Under the pieces are notes generated by a model that saw only the letters and a program-made list of their open reading frames with translations, had not been told where the DNA came from and searched no databases. The position numbers and the translations under genes are program-made. Below are positions 26,322-36,161 of a stretch of DNA of 64,000 nt, piece after piece. Position 1 is the stretch's first letter, and every line of letters starts with the position of its first letter. The stretch lies in the NCBI RefSeq assembly GCF_000829515.1, contig NZ_JXRR01000013.1, positions 81,981 through 145,980 on the forward strand. Direction: 5' to 3'. This DNA is from Jeotgalibacillus campisalis (lineage in GTDB: Bacteria > Bacillota > Bacilli > Bacillales > Jeotgalibacillaceae).

Positions 26322-28151
26322 GTGCAGCTGCAGGTAAAGACAAGTCCTTTTGACGAGGAACAAGTAGAACTATTAAATCGATTAGTTCCGTCGCTTACTA
26401 GTGAACAGAAAGTTTGGCTGAGCGGATATTTAACAGCATTAACTGCGGGCGGCACAACAGAAGCCGTTTTGCAAAGTGGTGACGAGGCGACACTCAGCAC
26501 GGCCCCGATTAAAACTCGTGAAATAACCATTTTGGTCGGTTCACACACAGGGAATGGTGTGACAGTAGCGAATAAGGCAGAAGCAAAGTTAAAGCAGGAG
26601 GACTATACGGTTTCACGTTTTTCTTTGGATGAATTTAAACCGAAGAATCTTACGAAGATTGAAGACCTGCTTCTTATTACGAGTACGCATGGCGACGGAG
26701 ACCCGCCAGATAACGCGATAGAATTTTATGATTATTTACATAGCAAGAGGGCGCCGAAGCTCGAAGGTATCCGTTTTTCTGTACTGGCATTAGGGGACAG
26801 CTCCTATGAGTTTTATTGTCAGACAGGAAAAGATTTTGATAAACGGCTCGAGGAGCTTGGCGGAGAAAGACTGTTCCCACGAGTGGATTGCGATTTAGAT
26901 TTTGAAGAACCGTCATCCGAATGGTTTGAAGGTGTGCTAAATAAACTTAATGAAGAAAAAGCATTATCTTCATCAGAGACCTCAGGAAAGCAGCAGACGG
27001 CAGGATCGCCACAAACCACAGAAGTCTATTCACGTTCAAATCCGTTCGAGGCTGAAATCATTGAAAACATTAACCTGAATGGACGCGGCTCAAATAAAGA
27101 AACGCGTCATCTTGAGTTAAATCTTGAAGGGTCAAATTTAACTTATGAGCCCGGAGACAGCTTAGGGATTGTGCCTCAAAATGATGCTGTACTGGCTGAT
27201 CAATTAATTGAAGCGGCAAAGTGGAACCCCAATGAAACCGTAACGATTAATAAGCAGGGCGAAACCAGCTCGCTGCGAGACTCTCTTATCAATACTTATG
27301 AGATTACGAGTCTTTCCAAAAACTTAATTGAAAAAGCGGCAGCGCTAACTGAAAATGAAGGGTTGAAAAAACTGTTAGAGCCTAATGAGAAAGAGGCGCT
27401 GCAAACATATGTATATGGTCGGGATTTAATTGATTTAACACAAGATTACGGTCCGTGGGAGATTTCCGGAGCTGAGTTTACTGCAATTCTTCGGAAAATA
27501 CCGCCCCGTCTGTATTCAATTGCGAGCAGCTTAAAGGCCAATCCGGATGAAGTGCATCTGACGATCGGGGCACTTCGCTATGATTCTTTTGGCAGAAGCC
27601 GTACAGGAGTTTGCTCAGTGCAGTGTGCGGAGCGTTCAGTTCCAGGCGATACGCTGCCTGTGTTTGTACAGAGCAATACAAACTTCCGATTACCGCAAAA
27701 CACAGAGTCACCGATTATTATGATTGGGGCAGGGACTGGAATTGCACCATACCGTGCTTTTCTTGAAGAAAGAGAGGAAATAGAAGCTAAGGGGGATGCG
27801 TGGCTATTTTTTGGGGAGCAGCATTTCGTCACCGACTTTTTATATCAGATCGAGTGGCAAAAGTGGCTGAAAGAAGGGCTGTTGACTCGAATGGATGTAG
27901 CCTTTTCAAGAGACACGTCAGAAAAGATATATGTTCAGGACCGTATTCTTGAGCAAAGCAGGGAGTTTTACGAATGGCTTGAAGCAGGGGCTCGTGTGTA
28001 TGTGTGTGGAGATGAAAAATATATGGCCAAGGATGTTCATGAAGCCATCTTAACGATTATACAAAAAGAAGGCGGTCTGAATGAAGAACAGGCAGCAGAG
28101 TATATCGCCGATTTGCGAAGCCAGAAGCGGTATTTACGCGATGTATATTAA
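26322..28151 (+). CDS. cysJ: Sulfite reductase (NADPH) flavoprotein subunit
   Basis: This 609-aa alpha subunit of assimilatory sulfite reductase passes electrons from NADPH through FAD and FMN to the CysI haemoprotein. The flavodoxin domain (about residues 65-205) shows [16 protein letters not shown]; the FAD domain has [10 protein letters not shown]; the NADPH domain has [17 protein letters not shown] and ends YLRDVY, the normal C-terminus. The start is GTG at 26322 behind AGAGGTG, giving [10 protein letters not shown], very close to the B. subtilis start. It leads an operon with cysI 38 bases downstream and is controlled by the SAM riboswitch. Confidence 0.96.
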   Translation: MQLQVKTSPFDEEQVELLNRLVPSLTSEQKVWLSGYLTALTAGGTTEAVLQSGDEATLSTAPIKTREITILVGSHTGNGVTVANKAEAKLKQEDYTVSRFSLDEFKPKNLTKIEDLLLITSTHGDGDPPDNAIEFYDYLHSKRAPKLEGIRFSVLALGDSSYEFYCQTGKDFDKRLEELGGERLFPRVDCDLDFEEPSSEWFEGVLNKLNEEKALSSSETSGKQQTAGSPQTTEVYSRSNPFEAEIIENINLNGRGSNKETRHLELNLEGSNLTYEPGDSLGIVPQNDAVLADQLIEAAKWNPNETVTINKQGETSSLRDSLINTYEITSLSKNLIEKAAALTENEGLKKLLEPNEKEALQTYVYGRDLIDLTQDYGPWEISGAEFTAILRKIPPRLYSIASSLKANPDEVHLTIGALRYDSFGRSRTGVCSVQCAERSVPGDTLPVFVQSNTNFRLPQNTESPIIMIGAGTGIAPYRAFLEEREEIEAKGDAWLFFGEQHFVTDFLYQIEWQKWLKEGLLTRMDVAFSRDTSEKIYVQDRILEQSREFYEWLEAGARVYVCGDEKYMAKDVHEAILTIIQKEGGLNEEQAAEYIADLRSQKRYLRDVY

Positions 28152-28189
28152 ACGGCCGGATAACGTCAACAGGCGAGGGGAGATTTAAG

Positions 28190-29905
28190 ATGACGAAAAA
28201 AGAATTATCGAATCAAAGCGGACCGCCAAGTGAAATGGAAGTAATTAAAGAGAAAAGCCGGTTCCTGAGAGGCACCATTGCTGAAAGCTTTGAAGAAAGA
28301 CTGACAGCCTCCATTCCGGATGATGACGGCAAACTGTTAAAATTTCATGGCAGTTACATGCAGGATGATCGGGATATTCGCAATGAACGGAAAAAGCAGA
28401 AATTAGAGCCGGCGTATCAGTTTATGATTCGTGTGCGTTTACCAGGAGGAGTGGCCACCCCTGATCAATGGCTGACGATGGATCATTTGGCTAATACCCA
28501 TGGCAATGGCACGCTGAAATTAACGACAAGACAGACCTTTCAATTACACGGGATTTTAAAATGGAATATGAAAAAGACGATTCAGGAGATGGATAAGGCA
28601 CTCATGGACACCATCGCAGCGTGCGGTGATGTTAACCGTAACGTAATGAGTACGGCTAATCCGTATCAGTCAGATGTGCATGCAGAGGTGTATGAAGTTT
28701 CAAAACATATTAGTGAACATCTTCTGCCGAAAACGAGAGCGTATCATGAAATTTGGCTTGATGAAGAAAAAGTAATTGAGAGCAGTAAAACGGATGAAAT
28801 AGAGCCTATGTACGGGCCATTGTATCTGCCGCGTAAATTTAAAATTGGTGTTGCGATTCCGCCGTCAAATGATGTTGATATTTATTCACAGGACTTGGGC
28901 TTTATTGCAATATTAGAAGATGGTAAGCTTCAAGGGTTTAACGTCACAGCAGGCGGCGGCATGGGAATGACGCATGGCGATACAGCGACGTACCCCCAAC
29001 TTGCCCGCGTAATCGGTTTTTGTCCGACTGAAAAAGTGGCGGAAGTGGCGGAGAAAATCATTACCATTCAGCGTGATTACGGGAATCGTTCCGAGCGGAA
29101 GAATGCGCGTTTTAAATACACCATTGATCGACATGGCGTTCCCTGGCTAAAGCAGGAATTAAACGATCGCTTAGGATGGAATCTTGAAGAAGCAAGACCA
29201 TTTCACTTTGATCATAATGGCGACCGGTATGGCTGGCTTGAAAATGACGGGAAATGGCACCTTACTTTATTTATAGAGAACGGACGAGTAAAAGATACAG
29301 AAGACTATCCTTTAATGACGGGTCTGCGTGAAATCGCTCGTATCCATAAAGGAGACTTTCGATTAACACCAAGTCAGAATCTAATTATCTCAAATGTTTC
29401 CAATCGAGATAAAAAGAAGATTGATGAGCTAGTGAAGCAATATGGGCTGACAGATGGAAGAGAGAATTCTGCACTGCGCAGAAATTCCATGGCCTGTGTC
29501 GCCCTGCCAACTTGCGCATTGGCTATGGCTGAGGCGGAGCGTTATCTGCCAGTCCTGATCAATAAAATTGAAGATATTCTTGATGAGAACGGGCTGCGTG
29601 AAGAAGAAATCGTGATACGCATGTCCGGCTGTCCCAATAGCTGTTCACGTCCTGCTCTTGGAGAGATTGCATTTATTGGAAAAGCACCAGGCAAGTACAA
29701 TATGTATTTAGGTGCGGGTTTTGCAGGTGACAGACTTAATAAAATGTATAAAGAAAATATTGGTGAAGAAGAAATTTTGGCTACCCTAAAGCCCATTTTC
29801 TCTCATTACGCAAAAGATCGACTGGAAAAAGAGCATTTTGGAGATTTTGTTATTCGAACTGGCTATGTTGAGGCGGTCACTTCAGGTCTGAATTTTCACA
29901 GCTGA
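28190..29905 (+). CDS. cysI: Sulfite reductase haemoprotein subunit
   Basis: This 571-aa beta subunit of assimilatory sulfite reductase reduces sulfite to sulfide by six electrons using sirohaem and a 4Fe-4S cluster. The cluster ligands are Cys436 and Cys442 (ACVALPTCA) and Cys481 and Cys485 ([10 protein letters not shown]). The two-fold repeated ferredoxin-reductase-like domains include [14 protein letters not shown] and [13 protein letters not shown]. The ribosome binding site is AGGGGAG. It is co-transcribed with cysJ. A broken small ORF follows before the terminator. Confidence 0.97.
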   Translation: MTKKELSNQSGPPSEMEVIKEKSRFLRGTIAESFEERLTASIPDDDGKLLKFHGSYMQDDRDIRNERKKQKLEPAYQFMIRVRLPGGVATPDQWLTMDHLANTHGNGTLKLTTRQTFQLHGILKWNMKKTIQEMDKALMDTIAACGDVNRNVMSTANPYQSDVHAEVYEVSKHISEHLLPKTRAYHEIWLDEEKVIESSKTDEIEPMYGPLYLPRKFKIGVAIPPSNDVDIYSQDLGFIAILEDGKLQGFNVTAGGGMGMTHGDTATYPQLARVIGFCPTEKVAEVAEKIITIQRDYGNRSERKNARFKYTIDRHGVPWLKQELNDRLGWNLEEARPFHFDHNGDRYGWLENDGKWHLTLFIENGRVKDTEDYPLMTGLREIARIHKGDFRLTPSQNLIISNVSNRDKKKIDELVKQYGLTDGRENSALRRNSMACVALPTCALAMAEAERYLPVLINKIEDILDENGLREEEIVIRMSGCPNSCSRPALGEIAFIGKAPGKYNMYLGAGFAGDRLNKMYKENIGEEEILATLKPIFSHYAKDRLEKEHFGDFVIRTGYVEAVTSGLNFHS

Positions 29906-29917
29906 TTCCTGAAGGGA

Positions 29918-30069
29918 GTGTTCGATTTTCAACTATTAAAAGAAAAAAAAGTTGGGGTGGATCTCAGGAAACGGTAGCAGCTCTTAATACAGGACCAGGA
30001 ATCAAGTATCCGGGGACGGTTGAGGTGAATATCGAGGTATTGGAAAAAGACAGCTCAATAAAGCTTTAA
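29918..30069 (+). pseudogene. Frameshifted small ORF after cysI
   Basis: Two overlapping frames together look like one small protein of about 50 residues. The first reads MFDFQLLKEKKVGVDLRKR and stops. The second, shifted by one base from about 29965, reads SQETVAALNTGPGIKYPG and on to KDSSIKL, stopping at 30069. The joint would need one extra base. The GTG start is too close to its purine stretch to be convincing. It may be a decayed gene of the cysJI operon or a chance frame. I do not recognise the product. Confidence 0.3.
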
Positions 30070-30323
30070 GCAAAAAATTAGAAACCCTTCGTGTGTGGAA
30101 ACATTACGAAGGGTTTTTGTCTTTTTGTGGTAATTAAATACAAATTTCTTTATTCTGATGAACAAGCAGCATGTAAGGTGTATCGTAGGATCAGTTAGTA
30201 TAAAATGAACGGGGTAAGGCTATGGACTCAACTGCGTTCTTTCTATTGTATTCTTTTAGACAGCTGCGTTAAACTAGGAAATGGAATTATAATAAGAGTA
30301 TTTTTGAAATGGAGTTGTCAACG
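30070..30323. other. cysI to acyltransferase intergenic region
   Basis: After the cysI terminator, about 200 AT-rich bases lead to the acyltransferase gene. A TATAAT hexamer lies near 30289, without a good -35 partner. No RNA gene or ORF is supported. Confidence 0.4.
30082..30125 (+). terminator. Terminator of the cysJI operon
   Basis: An 11-bp perfect stem (AAACCCTTCGT with ACGAAGGGTTT) is followed by TTGTCTTTTTG. Confidence 0.9.
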
Positions 30324-32333
30324 TTGACTGATTTACGATCTCCCGAAAAAAAGTTTCGGCCTGAATTGGAAGGGGTTAGAGCAGTTGCGGCATTACTTGT
30401 TGCAGTTTATCATATTTGGTTAGGCTCTGTTTCAGGTGGAGTAGATGTATTTTTTATTGTTTCAGGTTATTTAATTACTACGTCTCTTCTTTCTAGAATG
30501 ATGAGAGAAGGGAAAATTAATATAGGTGAATACCTGCTGGGTCTTGGCCGGAGATTGTTTCCGATCGCTTTCACTGTTCTTTTAGTAACGACTGTTGTTT
30601 CTATAGTCATTTTACCGCAGGCTCGGTGGATTCAAACGATTCCTGAAATTTTTTCATCTGCTTTTTATTATCAGAACTGGCAGCTAGCTACTAGTGCAGT
30701 TGATTATCTAGCACAAAATAACGCAGCGAGTCCATTTCAGCATTTTTGGGCTCTATCTATCCAGGGACAATTTTATATTACTTGGCCGCTGGTCATTATA
30801 GCGGTTTATTTTATTGCCAGAAAGGTATTAAAAACCCCGGTGAGAAAAACGCTGTTAGCGGTTCTTGCTATTCTTTTTACAGCTTCTATCTCCTATTCGA
30901 TTTATATTACCGCGGAAAATCAGCCCTGGGCTTACTTTGATACTTTTGCAAGAGCGTGGGAATTTAGCTTAGGCGGAATGCTGGCCCTGTTGATTCCATA
31001 TTTAAAATTTAAGCCTTCGATTAGCTTTTTTCTTGGGTGGCTTGGTCTTGCGATCATCGCCTTAACAGGAATTCTTTTACCTGTATCTACGGTCTTTCCA
31101 GGGTATGCTGCTCTATTACCTACTGGTGGAGTCATTCTCGTCATTATTGCTGCAGAGACTGGGAGTAGATTTGGTGTAGAAAAACTGCTCGGTTCAAAGC
31201 CGTTTTTGTATTTCGGTAGTATTTCATATGGTTTTTACTTATGGCACTGGCCGATGCTGGTTTTCTATTATGCTTATTTTGGAAGAGAAACGGTAACGAA
31301 TTTAGCCGGTGTTTTAATTATACTAAGCACATTTTTGCTGTCCATACTATCCATAAGACTTTTAGAGTCGCCTGTTAGAAAAATTAATATTAAAGAATCA
31401 AAAGGTAAATTATCAGCGATTTTGGCTGCTTTTATGCTGCCGGTTATTATAACAGGCATCTCATGGTCGATGTATGTTAATTATTTTCAAGCTGAAGAAG
31501 AACTTCCGGCAGAAGATTATCCCGGGGCAAGAATGATTTCAAATAATGTTCCAGCTGCCCCTGATCTGGAGCCTCTCCCGGCAGCAGTGAACGCAAAAGG
31601 AGATCTTCCAACTTTCTATGATGACGAAGGGTGTTATACCACTCGAAAAGATAACGCAGTGTCAAAATGTTCATATGGTGAAACAGAAGACCCTGAATAT
31701 GTTCTTGCTCTTGTTGGCGGCTCTCATTCTGGCCACTGGTTTCCTCCTTTAGAAGAAATTGCTGAGAACCTTAATCTTCAATTGGATGTATACAATAAAG
31801 ATGCATGCCGGTTTTCTCAGGATGATTTTGGAGGGTTTTTATCTGAATCCTGTATGGAGTGGAATGACAAAGTAATGGAACCGCTACTTGAAGATCCCCC
31901 GGATATGCTCATTACAACTGCAAACGTTAATAAGCAATCCACGGTTCCACAGGGGTATATAGATAAGTGGAAGAAATTTGAAGGTGTGTCAAAGGTCTTT
32001 GCGATTCGTGACAACCCAAGAATGACTGAGGACCCTCCTTCGTGTGTGGAAGAAACACCGGAAGATTGTTCAGTAAAAAGAGCGGAAGCACTATCAGCTA
32101 CCCCTCCATGGGACAATACAGAGAATATCCCGGATAACGCAATATTTGCCGATCTATCGGATTATTTTTGTGATGAGGAAGTCTGCTCCCCAGTTATAGG
32201 AAATGTTTTAGTGTATCGGGATTATCACCATCTCACAGCCACTTATGCTGAGACTTTAACTCCTGCCCTAGAAGAGCACATAATAAAAGCAATTGAGCAA
32301 TTGGATAAAACATCTGCACAAAACAGTGAATAA
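30324..32333 (+). CDS. OafA/YrhL-type acyltransferase with SGNH domain
   Basis: This membrane acyltransferase of about 669 aa transfers acetyl or other acyl groups to a surface polymer such as peptidoglycan, teichoic acid or polysaccharide. The N-terminal acyltransferase-3 domain has about ten membrane segments, with ELEGVRAVAALLVAVYHI carrying the catalytic His, GGVDVFFIVSGYLIT, and YGFYLWHWPMLV. The C-terminal extracellular SGNH-like domain (about 460-660) has LALVGGSHSGHW and the late DYHHLTATYAE block. The ATG at 30309 has no ribosome binding site. TGGAG inside it fits a TTG at 30324 nine bases on, which is chosen. It stands alone. Confidence 0.88.
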   Translation: MTDLRSPEKKFRPELEGVRAVAALLVAVYHIWLGSVSGGVDVFFIVSGYLITTSLLSRMMREGKINIGEYLLGLGRRLFPIAFTVLLVTTVVSIVILPQARWIQTIPEIFSSAFYYQNWQLATSAVDYLAQNNAASPFQHFWALSIQGQFYITWPLVIIAVYFIARKVLKTPVRKTLLAVLAILFTASISYSIYITAENQPWAYFDTFARAWEFSLGGMLALLIPYLKFKPSISFFLGWLGLAIIALTGILLPVSTVFPGYAALLPTGGVILVIIAAETGSRFGVEKLLGSKPFLYFGSISYGFYLWHWPMLVFYYAYFGRETVTNLAGVLIILSTFLLSILSIRLLESPVRKINIKESKGKLSAILAAFMLPVIITGISWSMYVNYFQAEEELPAEDYPGARMISNNVPAAPDLEPLPAAVNAKGDLPTFYDDEGCYTTRKDNAVSKCSYGETEDPEYVLALVGGSHSGHWFPPLEEIAENLNLQLDVYNKDACRFSQDDFGGFLSESCMEWNDKVMEPLLEDPPDMLITTANVNKQSTVPQGYIDKWKKFEGVSKVFAIRDNPRMTEDPPSCVEETPEDCSVKRAEALSATPPWDNTENIPDNAIFADLSDYFCDEEVCSPVIGNVLVYRDYHHLTATYAETLTPALEEHIIKAIEQLDKTSAQNSE

Positions 32334-32361
32334 GTGAAGTCAACAATACATCATACAGAGA

Positions 32362-32393
32362 AGAGACCTTGCAAGTGCACAGGTCTCTTTTTT
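32362..32393 (+). terminator. Terminator after the acyltransferase gene
   Basis: AGAGACCT pairs with AGGTCTCT and is followed by TTTTTA. Confidence 0.88.
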
Positions 32394-32588
32394 ACATGTA
32401 TCTTGAAGGCTTAGCTTGAACTAAATTACTTCATGTACAGCAGTGGATAGCAATAGAATAAATTTCCAGATAGTATAGAGCGGTACATCTTTTCTATTTG
32501 CTGCTTAAAAAACAAAACGATTTTTCGTTTTTCCCTCTTCTCACAGGGTATAGGAAAAAGCACCTATAAAAACGAAAGGGAGGATAAG

Positions 32589-34130
32589 ATGAGTAAGAGA
32601 AGATGGATTGATTATAAAATTTTTGTGCCCTCATTACTAATTATTGTTGCGATCAGTATTCCATTTGCTCTTTATGAATCAGCATCTTTGGAAGTTCTGA
32701 ATGTAATTTTTAATTACATTGTTGACGTTTTCAGCTGGGGTTACCTCTGGTATGGTGTGATTTTAGTTGGAGCAGGTTTGTATTTATCTTTTTCAAAATA
32801 TGGACAGGTGGTACTCGGAGATCCGGCAGAAAAGCCGCGTTTTACTTTGTTTGAATATGCGTCAATTTTAATCGCAATGGGAGTAGGTTCGACCATTATG
32901 CGAACGGGTATGCTCCAGTGGACATCCGTCGCCAATGATCCGCCGGCAGGTGTTGATCCAGGATCAGCCGAAGCCATTTTATGGGGAAATGCCTACAGCA
33001 TGTTTTTATGGGGATTCCAGGTTTTTGCGATATTTGTTATGATCGCGCCAGCCATGGGTTATATTCTTCATGTGAAAAAACGGCCATTAATGCGTATTTC
33101 AGAAGCGTGCCGTGTTCTTTTAGGTGACAAACTTACGGATGGATGGGCAGGAAAAGCACTCGATGTTCTATTTCTTGTCAGCATATTAATGGGTGCAGCG
33201 GTGACGCTAGGCCTCGGTGCGCCGATTATAACTTACAATCTTTCTGCACTATTTGGTATAGAAGTAACGTTTGGACTGACGATTACGGTAACGCTTATTT
33301 GGGTCGCTTTGTTTTCCCTAAGTGCCTATTTAGGAATAGAGAAAGGAATTAAACGTTTAAGCACCTTTAATATGTATTTAGCAGGACTATTTGCTTTCTT
33401 TATCTTAGTTGCTGGACCGGGCGTTTTTATCTTAAATTATTTTACAGACAGCGTGTCATTTTTATTAACAAATTATTTGTCTATTTCACTCAATACAGAT
33501 TCTGTCTACCAGGGACAAGCTTCCCATATTCAAAGCAATACAGTGTTTTGGTTTGCATATAGTGCAACATGGGCCATGCTTCACAGTGTGTTTGCTGCGA
33601 AAATTTCAAAAGGCAGAACGATAAAAGAAATGATTCTGACGTATTTCCTGGCTCCTACTGTGATTTCCTGGGTTGCAACAGGCGTTCTGGGCGGTTTAGG
33701 CGTTCATCGCTATCTCACCGGAGAAGTTTCTATTCTTAATCTAGTTGAAAATGAAGAGAGAATGGCAGCAATTCCAGCCATTTTATCAACACTTCCTTTT
33801 GGAGAAATTTTCATAGGTGTGTTCATTGTCGTGGCGCTAATTTTCCTCACCACAACGCTTGACTCTACGACTTATACTGTGGCTGCTTACACAAGCACCA
33901 GCGATATGAGTAAAAATGAACCGCCGAGAATCCTGCGCATTGTAATTGCTGCTGTAATTACTGTTATAAGTTTAGTGCTTATGCGTGTTGGTGGACTGGC
34001 ACCTTTGGAGGTTATCTCAGGTTTAATGGGACTGCCGATCATCATTGTTCAGTTTGTGTTAATTTATGCTGCTAAAAAAATGATCGACGAAGATCAAGCA
34101 TGGAAATATAACATTAGAAAAAATAGTTAA
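32589..34130 (+). CDS. Divergent BCCT-family transporter
   Basis: This 513-aa membrane protein has about 12 segments and BCCT (betaine/carnitine/choline) marks: an N-terminal first segment after a short basic start, the SISRG-like motif AAKISKGRTIKEM, and the late TTTLDSTTYTVAAYTS. Two signature regions of classical betaine carriers differ. The GxGxGxMFWG segment reads GVGSTIMRTGMLQW, and the Trp-rich site before the SRGRT motif reads WFAYSATWAMLHS. It also lacks the long charged tails used for osmosensing. Substrate choice is therefore likely different from glycine betaine. It has a good ribosome binding site (GGGAGG), stands alone, and has no clear strong terminator before the following repeat. 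Confidence 0.85.
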   Translation: MSKRRWIDYKIFVPSLLIIVAISIPFALYESASLEVLNVIFNYIVDVFSWGYLWYGVILVGAGLYLSFSKYGQVVLGDPAEKPRFTLFEYASILIAMGVGSTIMRTGMLQWTSVANDPPAGVDPGSAEAILWGNAYSMFLWGFQVFAIFVMIAPAMGYILHVKKRPLMRISEACRVLLGDKLTDGWAGKALDVLFLVSILMGAAVTLGLGAPIITYNLSALFGIEVTFGLTITVTLIWVALFSLSAYLGIEKGIKRLSTFNMYLAGLFAFFILVAGPGVFILNYFTDSVSFLLTNYLSISLNTDSVYQGQASHIQSNTVFWFAYSATWAMLHSVFAAKISKGRTIKEMILTYFLAPTVISWVATGVLGGLGVHRYLTGEVSILNLVENEERMAAIPAILSTLPFGEIFIGVFIVVALIFLTTTLDSTTYTVAAYTSTSDMSKNEPPRILRIVIAAVITVISLVLMRVGGLAPLEVISGLMGLPIIIVQFVLIYAAKKMIDEDQAWKYNIRKNS

Positions 34131-34197
34131 AAGTGGTTGAGATATAACTGGAAAAAGGTTAAAAACGAGGCAGTAAATCTATTATTAGTATGAGATC

Positions 34198-34244
34198 GGA
34201 GCGGTGTGTGGCGACTCCTGCAGGATAGGACGCTCGCTTAAGAC
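34198..34244 (+). repeat. Extragenic repeat, copy A core
   Basis: By hand alignment about 40 of 47 positions match the core of copy B at 42848-42894 (which lies on the other strand), including an identical 20-mer GTGGCGACTCCTGCAGGATA. GC-rich CGACTCCTGC blocks of this kind are common between genes in Bacillus genomes. Confidence 0.75.
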
Positions 34245-34302
34245 ATCGCATGGCATAGCCTGGGAAGGGCATAAACGTCCGCCTAATCGAAGTAAATCGG
34301 TT

Positions 34303-34391
34303 AAAGAGCTTGAGACACGGAACCGACCCCCGAAAGTTAGATTTTTTACTCTAACTTTTGGGGGTTGCCACCCACTTGTCCCAAGCTCTTT
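34303..34391. repeat. Nested palindrome next to repeat A
   Basis: Outer arms AAAGAGCTTGAGACA and TGTCCCAAGCTCTTT enclose inner arms ACCCCCGAAAGTTAGA and TCTAACTTTTGGGGGT (one G-U). A run of T follows the outer stem on the plus strand and of A on the other, so the whole could serve as a two-way terminator for the BCCT gene and the small minus-strand gene. Confidence 0.7.
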
Positions 34392-34456
34392 TTCCATATG
34401 GCATGATTAAATGAGAAATACAACCGGCTGTTCAACATAGTCTTCTGTCGAGCTGC

Positions 34457-34618
34457 TTATTGCTGGGGTTTTTCTAATGCAGGAGTTGCTGTTTTATGAT
34501 ATTGAGCAGCGAGGCATCCACTAAAAAGCTCTACCACTTTAATCATAGAGATTTGATCGTCTAACAGAGATAATTTAATGGTTTTTGCTTTATGGAGGAT
34601 ATATTCTTGTTCCGTCAT
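34457..34618 (-). CDS. Small hypothetical protein (53 aa)
   Basis: A 53-residue frame starts with ATG behind GGGAGA (7 bases away). It reads MTEQEYILHKAKTIKLSLLD at the start and QYHKTATPALEKPQQ at the end. Codon use is normal and it has no membrane segment. The gene lies alone on the minus strand beside the repeat. I do not recognise the family. The good ribosome binding site and even codon pattern support a real gene. Confidence 0.6.
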   Translation of the reverse strand: MTEQEYILHKAKTIKLSLLDDQISMIKVVELFSGCLAAQYHKTATPALEKPQQ

Positions 34619-34956
34619 TGACACTTCTCCCTTTTTTGTTTATTGTTTCCGGTCTATTTTCCATTCATACGTTCAAGCTAAGAAGAATATGTAAAAAAAA
34701 GATCAATTTTTAAAGATTTCTGATAAAGAACGGATTACTATAGGGTTCGATTCTGCCAGATAATTGTGAAATGGAAGGACGACAAGCATTAGAATATAGA
34801 GGACCAAGAAAAAAAGAAGGATGGCTGAAAATGAAAGATCATGAAATGACAACACGCAAATAAAAGACCTGATCGTTTCCTTGTGTTTGCGTTTACATAC
34901 TGAATGACTTTATAGTAGTAATAACCTGATTTCTACAATGGAAAGGATTGATAAAG

Positions 34957-35328
34957 ATGTATGAAGGGATTCACCATGTTTCGCTGCTGGTAACCGATAT
35001 AGAGCGGTCAAAAAGATTTTATGGAGACACGTTAGGCTTTGAAGAAAGCGTAGACCGCCCTGCATTTGATTTCACGGGAGCCTGGTACCAGGTCGGGAAT
35101 ACGCAGATTCACTTAATTGTTCATGACAATGGAAAAACATTGAGAGGTACTAATAAAATTGATTCGCGTGATGGCCATTTTGCCGTCCGTGTAATCGATA
35201 TGGAAGCCTTTCTTGAAAAACTGAAGGATAAAGATATAAAACTGATCGATAAGCCAACAAATAAAACTGAGTGGCACCAGGTGTTCGTCGCTGACCCTGA
35301 TGGAAATATTATTGAATTTAATCGATAA
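34957..35328 (+). CDS. VOC-family (glyoxalase-like) protein
   Basis: This 123-aa protein is of the vicinal oxygen chelate fold, with two beta-alpha-beta-beta-beta modules. It starts MYEGIHHVSLLVTDIERSKR, a typical glyoxalase/dioxygenase opening with the first metal-binding His. IHLIVHD and the late FVADPDGNIIEFNR supply further ligand positions (His and Glu). AAAGGA lies 10 bases before the ATG at 34957; the TTG at 34948 directly abuts it. The reaction is unknown; family members isomerise, open or conjugate small molecules. Confidence 0.88.
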   Translation: MYEGIHHVSLLVTDIERSKRFYGDTLGFEESVDRPAFDFTGAWYQVGNTQIHLIVHDNGKTLRGTNKIDSRDGHFAVRVIDMEAFLEKLKDKDIKLIDKPTNKTEWHQVFVADPDGNIIEFNR

Positions 35329-35429
35329 AACCGCGGACTATGTCATTCACCCATACATATTTCTTCCACCTACATACTTTATAGAGAGTGTTTAAAAAAC
35401 CTCAAATTATAATTTGGAGGTGAATATAT

Positions 35430-35567
35430 ATGTACGGATACGGCGGCTTTGGCGGCGGCGGTTGGGGTGGCGGCTGTGGTTGTGGCGGAGGCTACGGCAG
35501 CGGATTTGCCTTGATTGTAGTACTGTTTATTCTGCTTATTATCATTGGTGCAACTCTATATTGTTAG
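35430..35567 (+). CDS. YjcZ-family small sporulation protein
   Basis: This 45-aa peptide starts [19 protein letters not shown], a Gly/Cys/Tyr-rich half, and ends with one membrane segment ([15 protein letters not shown]) and a final Cys. This is the signature of the YjcZ-type sporulation peptides found in spores of Bacillus. It has a strong ribosome binding site (GGAGG) 7 bases before ATG. It has its own terminator and lies directly upstream of the spoVIF gene, as yjcZ does in B. subtilis. Confidence 0.92.
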   Translation: MYGYGGFGGGGWGGGCGCGGGYGSGFALIVVLFILLIIIGATLYC

Positions 35568-35576
35568 TATAAATTA

Positions 35577-35601
35577 AAGACCAGATTCCTGGTCTTTTTT
35601 T
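35577..35601 (+). terminator. Terminator after the YjcZ-like gene
   Basis: AAGACCAG pairs with CTGGTCTT around four bases and is followed by seven T. Confidence 0.9.
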
Positions 35602-35690
35602 GTGCAATCGGGATACAGGCTTATACCATCCTTACTCCTCTTTCATATCCTATACAGAAACCTATGACATAAAAACGGGGATGTGGAAGA

Positions 35691-35939
35691 ATGTTTGATC
35701 GAATTGAGAAAAAAACGGGTGTGAAAATGGATGACATTGTAAAGCTCGCTAGATCGCTGAAGGATGCGGATTTTAAAGATGAAAAAACAGTAAGATCCAT
35801 CATTAGCAAGGTTTCTTCACTTGCGAAGAAGCCTGTATCAAAAGAAAAAGAAGAAATGCTTGTTCAAACAATCCTTAGCGGAAAAGTTCCGAAAGACTTA
35901 ACCCAGCTTGGAGAAATGTTAAAAAAGAAGAAAAATTAA
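35691..35939 (+). CDS. spoVIF: Stage VI sporulation protein F
   Basis: This 82-aa protein matches SpoVIF (YjcC), made in the mother cell and needed for spore coat assembly in B. subtilis through the GerE pathway. It opens MFDRIEKKTGVKMDDIVKLA, has the conserved SIISKVSSLAKKPVSKEKEE helix and ends in a basic run. Its place right after a yjcZ-like gene supports the assignment. A sigma-K promoter would be expected, but I could not point to one. Its own terminator follows. Confidence 0.92.
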   Translation: MFDRIEKKTGVKMDDIVKLARSLKDADFKDEKTVRSIISKVSSLAKKPVSKEKEEMLVQTILSGKVPKDLTQLGEMLKKKKN

Positions 35940-35960
35940 GGATGGGACAGCAAGAAAAAA

Positions 35961-36006
35961 GATTGCCTTCACAGACATGAGACTTTCTGTGAGGACAGTC
36001 TATTTT
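35961..36006 (+). terminator. Terminator after spoVIF
   Basis: GATTGCCTTCACAGA pairs with TCTGTGAGGACAGTC (some G-U and a bulge) and is followed by TATTTTTG. Confidence 0.75.
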
Positions 36007-36161
36007 TGTGTGCAGACTTATTTACTTCTCAACTGAAGGACTACTACTTATTTTTATCTAGTCAGCTAGCTGTATTATGGGGGGCAAACTGAACCCGGGT
36101 ATTTGCATGAGCGTCTGTGAATAAAATAAATGATTAGGATCACAGTTGAAAGGAGAAAGCG

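Larger units (their letters stand above)
34131..34456. other. Intergenic region holding extragenic repeat A
   Basis: This stretch has no gene. It holds the conserved repeat core (34198-34244) and a nested palindrome (34303-34391), both described separately. The frames that cross it are by-products of the repeat. Confidence 0.6.

Noticed and set aside
34185..34410. Overlapping frames on both strands in the repeat region
   Set aside because: They arise from the palindrome and GC-rich repeat; no ribosome binding sites.
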